From: an uncultured Comamonas sp.
Lineage (GTDB): Bacteria > Pseudomonadota > Gammaproteobacteria > Burkholderiales > Burkholderiaceae_C
Direction of reading: 5' to 3'
Assembly (NCBI GenBank): GCA_902175065.1
Contig: CABIIJ010000038.1
Location: forward strand, 1-42,959
DNA length: 42,959 bases
Shown: one piece after another, positions 9,088 to 16,375 of the stretch
Position numbering within the stretch: the stretch's first letter is position 1
Layout of the letters: the number at the start of each line of letters is the position of its first letter
Program-made: the position numbers and the translations under genes
Notes under the pieces: model-generated
The model's database searches: none
The model's input: only the letters and a program-made list of their open reading frames with translations
Told to the model about the DNA's origin: nothing

Positions 9088-9128
9088 CCAACGGCCCTGC
9101 GGGGCCGTTGGTGTTGGTGGGTATTTTT
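9088..9128 (+). terminator. Probable rppH terminator
   Basis: A perfect 10-bp stem CCAACGGCCC / GGGCCGTTGG (9088-9097 and 9102-9111) with a TGCG loop begins 10 bp after the rppH stop. The T-run (ATTTTT) comes only after a further 10 nt, so termination may be weak. Confidence 0.6.
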
Positions 9129-9167
9129 AGAACGATCGTTCTTTTATTTGCCGGTTTTGGCTACACT
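9129..9167 (+). promoter_or_regulatory. Candidate promoter of the acyl-CoA-binding protein gene with palindromic operator
   Basis: AGAACGATCGTTCT (9129-9142) is a perfect 14-bp palindrome of the kind bound by TetR-family regulators. A possible -10 TACACT at 9162-9167 would place the -35 at 9139-9144, overlapping the palindrome. The start codon is 36 bp downstream of the -10. Binding by a TetR-type fatty-acid regulator is inference. Confidence 0.45.
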
Positions 9168-9203
9168 GCAGCCTCTTGCTTTTATTCTTTCTGGAGACCT
9201 GCC

Positions 9204-9458
9204 ATGTCCGATCTGCACGCCGCGTTTGACGAAGCCGTAAAAAATTCCACTGCTTTGAGCGAGCGCCCCGACAACGCCACCCTGCTGAAAATCTACGCGC
9301 TGTACAAGCAGGCCACGGAAGGCGACAACGAAGCCAAGAAACCCAGCTTCACCGACATGGTCGGCCGCGCCAAGTGGGATGCCTGGGAAAAGCTCAAAGG
9401 CCAGAGCCTGGACGAAGCCAAGCAAGGCTATATCGACCTGATCACTTCGCTGCGTTAA
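9204..9458 (+). CDS. Acyl-CoA-binding protein
   Basis: This 84-residue cytoplasmic four-helix protein belongs to the ACBP family, which sequesters medium- and long-chain acyl-CoA thioesters and shuttles them between enzymes. The family signature is nearly complete: LLKIYALYKQATEGDNE, then GRAKWDAWEKLKGQSLDEA and GYIDLI. The start is ATG 9204, which gives the normal MSDLHAAFDEAV N-terminus, and GGAG lies 10 bp upstream; the frame upstream is open but not needed. The gene stands alone between two intrinsic terminators and has its own putative promoter with a palindromic operator. ACBPs are general in eukaryotes but patchy in bacteria. Fatty-acid-linked regulation would fit but is inferred. Confidence 0.93.
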   Translation: MSDLHAAFDEAVKNSTALSERPDNATLLKIYALYKQATEGDNEAKKPSFTDMVGRAKWDAWEKLKGQSLDEAKQGYIDLITSLR

Positions 9459-9475
9459 GCGCGGCATCGGAGAAG

Positions 9476-9498
9476 CGGCCCTGCGGGGCCGTTTTTTT
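9476..9498 (+). terminator. Intrinsic terminator after the acyl-CoA-binding protein gene
   Basis: The stem CGGCCC / GGGCCG (9476-9481 and 9486-9491) with TGCG loop is followed by seven T. Its 16-nt core is the same as that of the rppH terminator at 9092-9107 apart from the outermost flanking bases. Confidence 0.85.
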
Positions 9499-9549
9499 AT
9501 GCCTGTCCACGCCGCAGCTGACACTACACTTGGCCTCAAGGGAGCAGCT

Positions 9550-10167
9550 ATGAGCGGTTTAAGTTTGATGTTGATGATCGGTATCGGCGTGTTCTGGCTG
9601 CAGACCAGTGAACAGCGCCGCCGTGTGGGCTTGCTGGCCAAGCACCTGGCGTCCACCCAGGTGGAGAAAATCCTGGGCACTCTGATCGACGGGTATTTGC
9701 AGGCCCTGGAGGAAAAAGATCCGCAGCGTCAGCAGCAGGCCTGGGAGGTTCTGACGCGCCAGGAGCAGCAACTGGTCGAGCAGTTCCAGCGGTTTGCCGA
9801 CGGTTTTGCCAAGGAAAGCGCCGAGGACACGCGGGTGAGCACGCTGCCGTTGTCCCTGCCGTTTTTTGACCGGCTGTTTCCGGCCTACACCTTTGACATG
9901 CGCAAGGCCCTGGCGCTGCATGCCGAGGCGATTCGCACCGCCTGTGCCCCGCCAGAGGTGCAGGGCGATGCGCGGCGTGACCTGGCCTTTACCATGACGG
10001 CGGAACTGCTGCTGATGCAGCACACTTGCCACTGGTTCGGCAAGACCCGCACGATCGCTTCGGTTCGGCTGGTCACGCGGCACAAGACACAGTACGAGCA
10101 GGTGCTCGAATCGGTGCAGCCCGGTACCCGGCGGGCGTACCTGAAGTTGATTGGCAGCCAGGCCTAA
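9550..10167 (+). CDS. Conserved hypothetical membrane-anchored protein
   Basis: This 205-residue protein of unknown function begins with a short hydrophobic segment (LSLMLMIGIGVFWLQ, residues 4-18) that could be a membrane anchor. A largely helical, charged body follows, including a glutamine-rich amphipathic stretch (EEKDPQRQQQAWEVLTRQEQ) likely to form a coiled coil. The C-terminal half holds HTCHWFGKTRTIASVRLVTR and ends in GTRRAYLKLIGSQA. I do not recognise a catalytic motif. ATG 9550 is chosen because AAGGGAGC lies just upstream; the open frame starts earlier at 9499 without a ribosome site and directly inside the preceding terminator. It lies 54 bp before the DUF1840-like gene in the same direction and may be co-transcribed with it. 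Confidence 0.75.
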   Translation: MSGLSLMLMIGIGVFWLQTSEQRRRVGLLAKHLASTQVEKILGTLIDGYLQALEEKDPQRQQQAWEVLTRQEQQLVEQFQRFADGFAKESAEDTRVSTLPLSLPFFDRLFPAYTFDMRKALALHAEAIRTACAPPEVQGDARRDLAFTMTAELLLMQHTCHWFGKTRTIASVRLVTRHKTQYEQVLESVQPGTRRAYLKLIGSQA

Positions 10168-10221
10168 GCTGGGCACAATCGACGAAAAATATTTTTCACA
10201 ACGTTCAGAAAGGGGGCCTTT

Positions 10222-10572
10222 ATGTATACCTTCCAATCCCGCGCAGCGGCCGATTTGCTCATGCTGGCGGCCACGGCCAAGCACATCCTGCAACTGCTGG
10301 ACAAAACGCCGGGAGAGCCGGGCATCATCACCGTGGCACAGATTCCCGGTGCACTGGAGACCCTGGCCAAGGCCGTGGAAGACGATGAAGCGCGTCGCAA
10401 GGCGCTGGAGGCGGCCATCCAGTCCCCCGACGCCAGCGTCAGTGCCAAGGCCGGGGCGGAGTCTGCCGAGCTGGGTGCCATCAGCCTGCGCCAGCGCGTG
10501 GCACCGCTGGCCGAGATGCTGCGGGTCAGCCTGGCCGAAAGCAAGGATGTGACCTGGCAGCTCAAGAAATAA
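10222..10572 (+). CDS. DUF1840-like small protein
   Basis: This 116-residue protein of unknown function resembles the DUF1840 family seen in betaproteobacteria. Its N-terminal pattern is YTFQSRAAADLLMLAATAKHIL, followed by the GIITVAQIPGALETLAKAV block, and the C-terminal helix is LRQRVAPLAEMLRVSLAESKD. There is no signal peptide, membrane segment or metal site. AGGGGGCC lies upstream of the ATG at good spacing. It follows a hypothetical membrane-anchored gene by 54 bp and is closed by a strong terminator, so the two probably form a small transcription unit. The family call is by memory of its sequence pattern. Confidence 0.75.
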   Translation: MYTFQSRAAADLLMLAATAKHILQLLDKTPGEPGIITVAQIPGALETLAKAVEDDEARRKALEAAIQSPDASVSAKAGAESAELGAISLRQRVAPLAEMLRVSLAESKDVTWQLKK

Positions 10573-10590
10573 ACGGCGGCCTTCCAAGTA

Positions 10591-10621
10591 AAAAAACCGC
10601 TGCATTGGCAGCGGTTTTTTT
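10591..10621. terminator. Bidirectional intrinsic terminator
   Basis: AAAAAACCGCTGC (10591-10603) pairs perfectly with GCAGCGGTTTTTT (10608-10620) around ATTG. A-tract and T-tract on the two sides suit termination of both the plus-strand DUF1840-like gene and the minus-strand operon ending at 10636. Confidence 0.9.
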
Positions 10622-10635
10622 AATGGCCAGGGTTT

Positions 10636-11886
10636 TCAATCGTAGTTGCGGGCGTCTTCGATCACCTTGCCGTCGTTGGGCAGGCGGCCAGGGTGGTGGA
10701 ACTGCACTTCGCAGCGCAGTTTCGTCACTTCCCGCACGGCATCCTGCAGCGATTGCACCAGGCCGGGGGCGGTTTCCAGGGTTTCGACGTGCAGGGTCAT
10801 GGTGTCGTTGGCCATGGCGCCGGTGATGACCAGGCGTACGCGCTGGATTTGCGGGAAGCGCTTGGCCACATCCACCACCTGGCCGGGCTGGACGAACATG
10901 CCGCGCACCTTGGTCGTCTGGTCGGCGCGGCCCAGCCAGCCCTTGATGCGGGTATTGGTGCGGCCTGTAGGGCAGGTGCCGGGCAGGATGGCCGAGAGGT
11001 CGCCGGTGCCGAAGCGGATCAGCGGGTAGTCGGCATTCAGGGTGGTGATGACCAGCTCGCCCACTTCGCCTTCGGGTACCGGGTCGCCGGTGCCCGGGCG
11101 CACGATCTCCACGATCACGCCTTCATCGACGACCAGCCCTTGCCGGGCCTCGGTTTCGTAGGCAATCAGCCCCAGGTCGGCGGTGGCGTAGCACTGGTAG
11201 CCGGTGACGCCGCGCTCCTGCAGCCATTGCTGCAGCGAGGGGGGGAAGGCTTCGGCCGACACCAGGGCTTTGCGCATGCTGGGCAGGGGGGTGCCCAGCG
11301 CCTGGGCTTTTTCCAGGATCAGTTTCAGGAAGCTGGGCGTGCCGATGTAGCCGGCGGGCCGCAGTTCGGCCATGGCCTGCACCTGCTGCTCGGTCTGGCC
11401 GGTGCCGCCGGCAAACACGCTGCAGCCGATGGCGTGGGCGCCGTTTTCCATCATCGCCCCGGCGGGGACGAAGTGGTAGCTGAAGCAGTTGTGGATGAGC
11501 TCGCCGCTGCGAAAACCGGCGGCGTAGATGGCACGGGCCATGCGCCAGTAGTCGCGGCCCTGGCCTTCGGGTTCGTAGATCGGGCCGGGGCTGGCGAACA
11601 CGCGCGGCATGGCCGGGCCGAAGCCGTGCGTGGCGAAGCCGCCGAAAGGCGTGCTGGCACGCTGGGCCTGCTGGCGCTCCAGCAACTGGTATTTGCGCGT
11701 GACGGGCAGTTGCGCCAGGGCAGCGCGGCTGGTGATGCTGGCTGCATCCACCCCGGCCAGGATGTCGGCAAAGGCGCTGCTGTGCGCCTGGGCGTGGGCA
11801 ACCTGTGCCGGCAGGGCGGCCAGCAGGGCGGCCTCGCGCTCGTCGGGGCTGCGGGTTTCAAGGGTGTCGTAGAACGGTGAGGACAT
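10636..11886 (-). CDS. Phenylacetate-CoA ligase-like adenylate-forming protein
   Basis: This 416-residue protein is related to PaaK-type CoA ligases, which activate aryl acids through an acyl-adenylate. The C-terminal half keeps recognisable features: CYATADLGLIAYE (acid-binding/A5-like), LNADYPLIRFGTGDLSAI (the conserved GTGD), RIKGWLGRADQTTKVRGMFVQP and the final EDARNYD. The usual Ser/Thr/Gly-rich nucleotide loop (TSGTTGxP) is not seen; the corresponding place reads RVFASPGPIYEPEGQGRD. It could therefore be an unusual subfamily, or use ATP differently, or have another activity. It is the last gene of the LIV transporter operon, 74 bp after livF, and ends at a strong bidirectional terminator. 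Substrate is unknown; an aromatic carboxylate imported by the same operon is the simplest guess. Confidence 0.82.
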   Translation of the reverse strand: MSSPFYDTLETRSPDEREAALLAALPAQVAHAQAHSSAFADILAGVDAASITSRAALAQLPVTRKYQLLERQQAQRASTPFGGFATHGFGPAMPRVFASPGPIYEPEGQGRDYWRMARAIYAAGFRSGELIHNCFSYHFVPAGAMMENGAHAIGCSVFAGGTGQTEQQVQAMAELRPAGYIGTPSFLKLILEKAQALGTPLPSMRKALVSAEAFPPSLQQWLQERGVTGYQCYATADLGLIAYETEARQGLVVDEGVIVEIVRPGTGDPVPEGEVGELVITTLNADYPLIRFGTGDLSAILPGTCPTGRTNTRIKGWLGRADQTTKVRGMFVQPGQVVDVAKRFPQIQRVRLVITGAMANDTMTLHVETLETAPGLVQSLQDAVREVTKLRCEVQFHHPGRLPNDGKVIEDARNYD

Positions 11887-11960
11887 GGGCGTTTCTCGCA
11901 AGGAGGGGAAGTGAGCGCAAGCCGGTCGGAGTGCTGCGGGTGCTGTTGTGGTACGGATTG

Positions 11961-12782
11961 TCAGGCCAGCCAGCGTTTGCGGCGTTTGTAGCTTTTCACG
12001 TCCTTGAAGCTCTTGCGCTCGCTGCCGCCGACGCCCAGGTAAAACTCTTTCACGTCCTCGTTGCTGGCCAGTTCCTGCGCCGGGCCGTCCATGACGATGC
12101 GCCCGCTTTCCATGATGTAGCCGTAGTCGGCGTATTTGAGCGCCATGTTGGTGTTCTGCTCGGCCAGCATGAAGGTGACTTTTTCCTTCTGGTTGAGATC
12201 CTGCACGATGTTGAACACTTCTTCGACGATCTGCGGTGCCAGTCCCATCGAGGGTTCGTCGAGCAGCACCATGCGTGGATTGCTCATGATGGCGCGGCCA
12301 ATGGCGCACATCTGCTGTTCGCCGCCGGAGGTGTAGGCGGCCTGGCTGGTGCGGCGCGTTTTCAGGCGCGGGAAGTAGTTGTAGACCTTCTCCAGGTTGC
12401 GGGCGATTTCGGCCTTGTCGGTGCGGGTGTAGCTGCCGGTGAGCAGGTTTTCCTCGATCGTCAGGTGGGCGAAGCAGTGGCGGCCTTCCATGACCTGCAC
12501 CACACCGCGCTTGACCAGGTCGGCGGGCGAGAGGTTTTGAATCTCCTGGCCTTCCAGCATGACGCTGCCCTTGGTGACCTCGCCGCGCTCGCCCTTGAGC
12601 AGGTTGGAGATGGCCCGCAAGGTGGTGGTCTTGCCGGCGCCGTTGCCGCCCAGCAGGGCGACGATGCCGTGTTCCGGTACCTTCAGCGAGACGCCTTTGA
12701 GCACCAGGATGACGTGGTTGTAGATGACTTCAATGCCATTGACTTCGACCAGCGATTGGGCCGCAGGGGTTGCTGTACTCAT
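11961..12782 (-). CDS. livF: LIV-type ABC transporter ATP-binding protein (LivF-like)
   Basis: This 273-residue cytoplasmic ATPase belongs to a branched-chain-amino-acid-type ABC importer. Walker A is GGNGAGKTTTLRAIS (residues about 43-57), the Q-loop region is VVQVMEGRHCFAHLT, the ABC signature is variant TSGGEQQMCAIGRAI, and Walker B is MVLLDEPSMGLAP followed by the switch region (MLAEQN). The Gly-Gly-Glu-Gln-Gln form of the signature is normal for LivF proteins. The C-terminal basic tail (KSYKRRKRWLA) is longer than that of E. coli LivF. It is separated from the substrate-binding protein gene by a 100-bp spacer with two strong hairpins. With livG it would form the ATPase heterodimer under LivH/LivM. 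Confidence 0.93.
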   Translation of the reverse strand: MSTATPAAQSLVEVNGIEVIYNHVILVLKGVSLKVPEHGIVALLGGNGAGKTTTLRAISNLLKGERGEVTKGSVMLEGQEIQNLSPADLVKRGVVQVMEGRHCFAHLTIEENLLTGSYTRTDKAEIARNLEKVYNYFPRLKTRRTSQAAYTSGGEQQMCAIGRAIMSNPRMVLLDEPSMGLAPQIVEEVFNIVQDLNQKEKVTFMLAEQNTNMALKYADYGYIMESGRIVMDGPAQELASNEDVKEFYLGVGGSERKSFKDVKSYKRRKRWLA

Positions 12783-12806
12783 ACCATCACCTAAATATTT
12801 ATTGAT

Positions 12807-12868
12807 AGCTGCAAGCGCTTGTATTTAAAGCGCTTGCAGTTGTTTAACTATCCAAACGGCTTGGATAG
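12807..12868. repeat. Two tandem hairpins between the binding-protein gene and livF
   Basis: CTGCAAGCGCTT (12809-12820) pairs perfectly with AAGCGCTTGCAG (12828-12839), and CTATCCAA (12848-12855) pairs with TTGGATAG (12861-12868). Neither has a T-tract in the direction of the operon. The position is right for mRNA stabilisation of the upstream binding-protein message, like REP elements in some transporter operons (inference). Confidence 0.65.
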
Positions 12869-12884
12869 TGCGGGAGTAGCTCTT

Positions 12885-14201
12885 TTATTTGCAGTCGCGC
12901 ACCTGGATGTTTTTCTCCTTGGCGTATTTCTCGCCGTATTCCTTGACCAGGGGATCGACGATGCTCTTGTCGGACTGGTACCAGTCGGAGACGACGTTGA
13001 ACTTGGCGCCATCCCACTGGGCGATGCGCGACCAGTCGGTGCCCATGTGGTTTTCGCAAGTGGTTTGCACCGGGCGCAGCACCTTGCCAAAGCCCAGTTC
13101 GTTGAGGCGTTCCTGCGTCAGGTTCAGGTTTTCCAGGCCCCAGCGCACTTGCTCGGAGGTCATGGTCTTGCCCTTGCCGAACTTCTCCTGCGCGGTGCGC
13201 ACGGCTTCGACCTGCAGCATGGCGATCACCATGCCGCGGGTGTGGGCCAGCGAGCCGACGCTCTTGCCGTCCTTGGAGGCGCCATCGCCCTTGTCGTACA
13301 CCATGGTCTTCAGGTCGCTGTGCACCTTGTCGTGCTCGGCGGTGTTGTGGATGGTGATGGTGTTGTAGCCCTTGGCGCCTGCGCCGATGTCGCGCACGTC
13401 ATGCTCGGAGCCGGCCCACCAGATGCCGTACATCTTGTCGCGCGGGTAGCCGGTGGCCTGGGCTTCACGCACGGCGGTCGGGGTCATGACGCCGGCCGAC
13501 CACAGCAGCACGTAGTCCGGTTTTTGCTGGCGCACTTGCAGCCAGGTGGATTTCTGTTCCACGCCAGGGGGGGTGACGGGCAGCTTCAGCAGCTCGAAAC
13601 CTTCCTTGGCGGCACGCTTTTCCAGCAGCGGCAGCGGTTCCTTGCCGTAGGGCGAGTCGTGGTACACGACGGCGATCTTCTTGCCCTTCAGGCTGCCTTT
13701 TTCCTTTTTCAGGATGTCCTGAACCATGGAATCGGCCGCCGTCCAGTAGGTGCCCAGCAGCGGGAAGTTCCACTCGAACACCCGGCCATCGGCCGATTGC
13801 GACAGGCCGTAGCCCGGGGTCACGATGGTGGTCTTGTCGCCCGGAGCCTTGTCGCTGACGGCAAAGGTGATGCCGGTGGATTGCGTGTCGAAGCTGCCCG
13901 AGCCGCCGGTGCGGCTCTTCAGGCGCTCGTAGCACTCCACGCCCTTGCCGGTGTCGTAGGCGGTTTCGCATTCTTCGAAGGTGATCTTGACGCCGTTGAT
14001 GCCGCCCTTGGCATTCACCAGCTTCAGATAGTCCTGCTTGCCGTCGGCCCATGGAATGCCCAGCGGTGCAAACTGGCCGGTGCGGTAGACCAGCAGGGGC
14101 ATGAATTGCTCCTCGGCAGCGTGGGCTGCGGGGCTGGCCAGCAGGGCTCCCATGCTGGCAGCAACGGTAGCGGTCGCCAGGGCAATGGTTTTGAATTTCA
14201 T
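12885..14201 (-). CDS. ABC transporter periplasmic substrate-binding protein (LivK-like)
   Basis: This 438-residue exported protein has a clear Sec signal peptide (MKFKTIALATATVAASMGAL, cleavage near SPAAHAAEEQ). The mature part has the type I periplasmic-binding fold of the branched-chain/amide family: IPWADGKQDYLKLVNAKGGI, then ITFEECETAYDTGKGVECYE, then KKIAVVYHDSPYGKEPL and a C-terminal RIAQWDGAKFNVVSDWY domain. It is longer than E. coli LivK (about 370 residues), as seen in relatives that bind aromatic acids, amides or other non-amino-acid ligands. AAGGAG lies 6 bp upstream of the ATG. It sits between the permease livM and the ATPase livF. The ligand cannot be read from the sequence; two CoA-ligase-type genes in the operon argue for a carboxylic acid. 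Confidence 0.92.
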   Translation of the reverse strand: MKFKTIALATATVAASMGALLASPAAHAAEEQFMPLLVYRTGQFAPLGIPWADGKQDYLKLVNAKGGINGVKITFEECETAYDTGKGVECYERLKSRTGGSGSFDTQSTGITFAVSDKAPGDKTTIVTPGYGLSQSADGRVFEWNFPLLGTYWTAADSMVQDILKKEKGSLKGKKIAVVYHDSPYGKEPLPLLEKRAAKEGFELLKLPVTPPGVEQKSTWLQVRQQKPDYVLLWSAGVMTPTAVREAQATGYPRDKMYGIWWAGSEHDVRDIGAGAKGYNTITIHNTAEHDKVHSDLKTMVYDKGDGASKDGKSVGSLAHTRGMVIAMLQVEAVRTAQEKFGKGKTMTSEQVRWGLENLNLTQERLNELGFGKVLRPVQTTCENHMGTDWSRIAQWDGAKFNVVSDWYQSDKSIVDPLVKEYGEKYAKEKNIQVRDCK

Positions 14202-14342
14202 GACAGTCTCCTTAGGGTGGGGCGGTGGCCCCGGTTAGCGGCACTCTGGGGTGTCGTGGTTAAAAACAGTTAAAAGTGCCTGAAACGTAATGGTTGCAAG
14301 CGCTGGCAGCTCTTTTTTTCACGCTGCCGACGCGGTCTGAGG

Positions 14343-15407
14343 TCAGTGCGGGAAGGGCCAGACACGCAGCTTCTGCCGGGCCGTGGCCCAGAGTTTGGCC
14401 AGGCCGTGCGGTTCGACAATCAGGAAGAACACGATCAGGGCGCCAAAAATCATGTGCTCCAGATAGGTGGCCGTGGCCGTGGACAGGGGCAGGCCCAGCC
14501 AGTGCGGCACGTGGTTGAGCAGCAGCGGCAGCAGCACGAAGAAGGCTGCGCCGAAGATGCTGCCCACGATGGAGCCGAGGCCGCCGATGATGATCATGAA
14601 CAGCAGTTGCAGCGAGCGGTCGAGGCTGAAGGCTGCCGGCTCCCAGGCGCCCAGGTGGACGAAGCCCCACAGCGCCCCGGCAATGCCCACCACGAAGGAG
14701 CTGACGGCAAAGGCCGAGAGCTTGGCGTACACCGGGCGGATGCCGATCACGCTGGCGGCCACGTCCATGTCGCGCATGGCCATCCACTCGCGGCCCACGG
14801 AGCTGCGCACCAGGTTCTTTGTCGCCAGGGCCAGCACGGTCAGGATGGCCAGGCACAACAGGTATTTCTCCATCGGCGTGTCGATCTGCCAGCCGGCAAT
14901 CTCCAATGCACGGGCGCTGACGGAGCCGGAGGAGGAGTTGTTCGTCACCCACGCTGCGCGGGTGGCCAGCCAGTCGACGAAGAACTGTGCTGCCAAAGTC
15001 GCCACGGCCAGGTACAGGCCGCGAATGCGCAGCGAAGGCAGGCCGAAGAGCACCCCCACCGCCATGGCGCACAGGCCGCCGCCAATCAGGGCCAGCAACA
15101 GCGGCATTCCGTCGAAGCGCACCTGGAAGTTGTACGCCGCGTAGGCCCCCACGGCCATGAAGGCGCCGGTGCCCAGCGAGATCTGGCCGCAGTAGCCGAC
15201 CAGGATGTTCAGCCCCAGCGCCCCCAGGCTCATGATGACGAAGGGAATCAGGATGGCCTGAAAGGTGTAGTCGCTGGCCAGCAGCGGGATGGCGACGAAG
15301 GCCACGGCCAGCAGGGCCAGGATGGCGTAGCGGTCCTGGGAGACGGTGAAGATCTGCTGGTCGGCAGCGTAGCTGGTCTTGAATTGACCGTTTTCACGAT
15401 AGAACAT
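14343..15407 (-). CDS. livM: LIV-type ABC transporter permease (LivM-like)
   Basis: This 354-residue integral membrane protein is the LivM half of the importer channel. A hydrophilic N-terminus of about 28 residues precedes some eight to ten hydrophobic helices (AILALLAVAFVAIPLLAS, FQAILIPFVIMSLGALGLN and so on). The family motif GLNILVGYCGQISLGTGAFM is intact, as is the coupling-helix segment GREWMAMRDMDVAASVIGI. The C-terminal region ends LIVFFLIVEPHGLAKLWATA. It starts 18 bp after the livH stop and is co-transcribed. About 140 bp separate it from the binding-protein gene; that spacer includes a copy of an AGCTGC-type repeat. Confidence 0.93.
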   Translation of the reverse strand: MFYRENGQFKTSYAADQQIFTVSQDRYAILALLAVAFVAIPLLASDYTFQAILIPFVIMSLGALGLNILVGYCGQISLGTGAFMAVGAYAAYNFQVRFDGMPLLLALIGGGLCAMAVGVLFGLPSLRIRGLYLAVATLAAQFFVDWLATRAAWVTNNSSSGSVSARALEIAGWQIDTPMEKYLLCLAILTVLALATKNLVRSSVGREWMAMRDMDVAASVIGIRPVYAKLSAFAVSSFVVGIAGALWGFVHLGAWEPAAFSLDRSLQLLFMIIIGGLGSIVGSIFGAAFFVLLPLLLNHVPHWLGLPLSTATATYLEHMIFGALIVFFLIVEPHGLAKLWATARQKLRVWPFPH

Positions 15408-15425
15408 GTTGTTTTTCCTCCCGGC

Positions 15426-16355
15426 TTACACGCGGTCAATGATCTTGTCGCCAAACAAACCCTGGGGGCGCACCAGCAGGAAGCACAGCGCCAGGCCATA
15501 GGCAAACCAGGTTTCGATGCCCCCGCCCACCATGGGGCCGAGGTACACCTCGGAGAGCTTTTCGCCCACGCCGATGATCAGGCCGCCGATGATGGCGCCG
15601 GGCAGGGAGGTGAGGCCCCCCAGAATCACCACCGGCAGCGCCTTGAGGGCCACCAGCGACAGCGAATACTGCACGCCCAGCTTGCTGCCCCAGATGATGC
15701 CGACCACCAGGGCCACGGCCCCGGCCACCGACCAGACGATGACCCAGATGCGCGACAGCGGGATGCCGATGGATTGCGCGGCCTGGTGGTCGTCGGCCAC
15801 GGCCCGCAGGGCACGGCCGGTCTTGGTCTTCTGGAAGAAGATGCTCAGGGCCGCCACCATGACGGCAGCAATGCCGGCGGCAAACAGGTCTTCCAGGCTG
15901 ATCATCACGCCGCCGTCGAAGGTGGACTCCATCAGGAATACCGGGTCCTTGGGCATCCCCACATCGATGCTGTAGACCTCCGAGCCGAGCACCATCGGCC
16001 CGAAGCCGTCCAGCAAGTAGGCAATGCCCAGCGTGGCCATGAGCAGAATGATCGGCTCCTGATTGACCAGGTGGCGCAGCGCCAGGCGCTCGATCAGCCA
16101 GGCCACCGCCACCATGCTGGCCAGCGTGACCACGATCGCCAGCAGGTTGCCCAGCAGGCCCGGCTCCATGCCCAGCCAGTTCGGAATCCACTCGGCAAAG
16201 CGGGCCATCACCAGGGCGGAGAACAGCACCATCGCCCCCTGGGCGAAGTTGAAGACGCCCGAGGCCTTGAAAATCAACACAAAACCAATTGCTACCAGCG
16301 CGTACAGCGTGCCCACCATCAGGCCGCCGAACAGGGTTTCCAGAAAGAATGCCAT
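15426..16355 (-). CDS. livH: LIV-type ABC transporter permease (LivH-like)
   Basis: This 309-residue integral membrane protein is the LivH half of the channel. Hydrophobic helices run throughout, beginning LFGGLMVGTLYALVAIGFVL. The hallmark GVFNFAQGAMVLFSA is present, and the ATPase-coupling motif is GRALRAVADDHQAAQSIGI. The C-terminus reads LCFLLVRPQGLFGDK, typical of the family. The start at 16355 gives the usual length; the longer open frame upstream overlaps livG in another frame and has no family similarity. It lies 20 bp downstream of the livG stop codon and 18 bp before livM. Confidence 0.93.
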   Translation of the reverse strand: MAFFLETLFGGLMVGTLYALVAIGFVLIFKASGVFNFAQGAMVLFSALVMARFAEWIPNWLGMEPGLLGNLLAIVVTLASMVAVAWLIERLALRHLVNQEPIILLMATLGIAYLLDGFGPMVLGSEVYSIDVGMPKDPVFLMESTFDGGVMISLEDLFAAGIAAVMVAALSIFFQKTKTGRALRAVADDHQAAQSIGIPLSRIWVIVWSVAGAVALVVGIIWGSKLGVQYSLSLVALKALPVVILGGLTSLPGAIIGGLIIGVGEKLSEVYLGPMVGGGIETWFAYGLALCFLLVRPQGLFGDKIIDRV

Positions 16356-16375
16356 GTCGTTCGCTCCTTGTTCTT

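Noticed and set aside
14294-14330. Terminator between livM and the binding-protein gene
   Set aside because: The GGCAGC/GCTGCC stem has a 12-nt loop that itself contains the A/T run and no T-tract after it on the operon strand.
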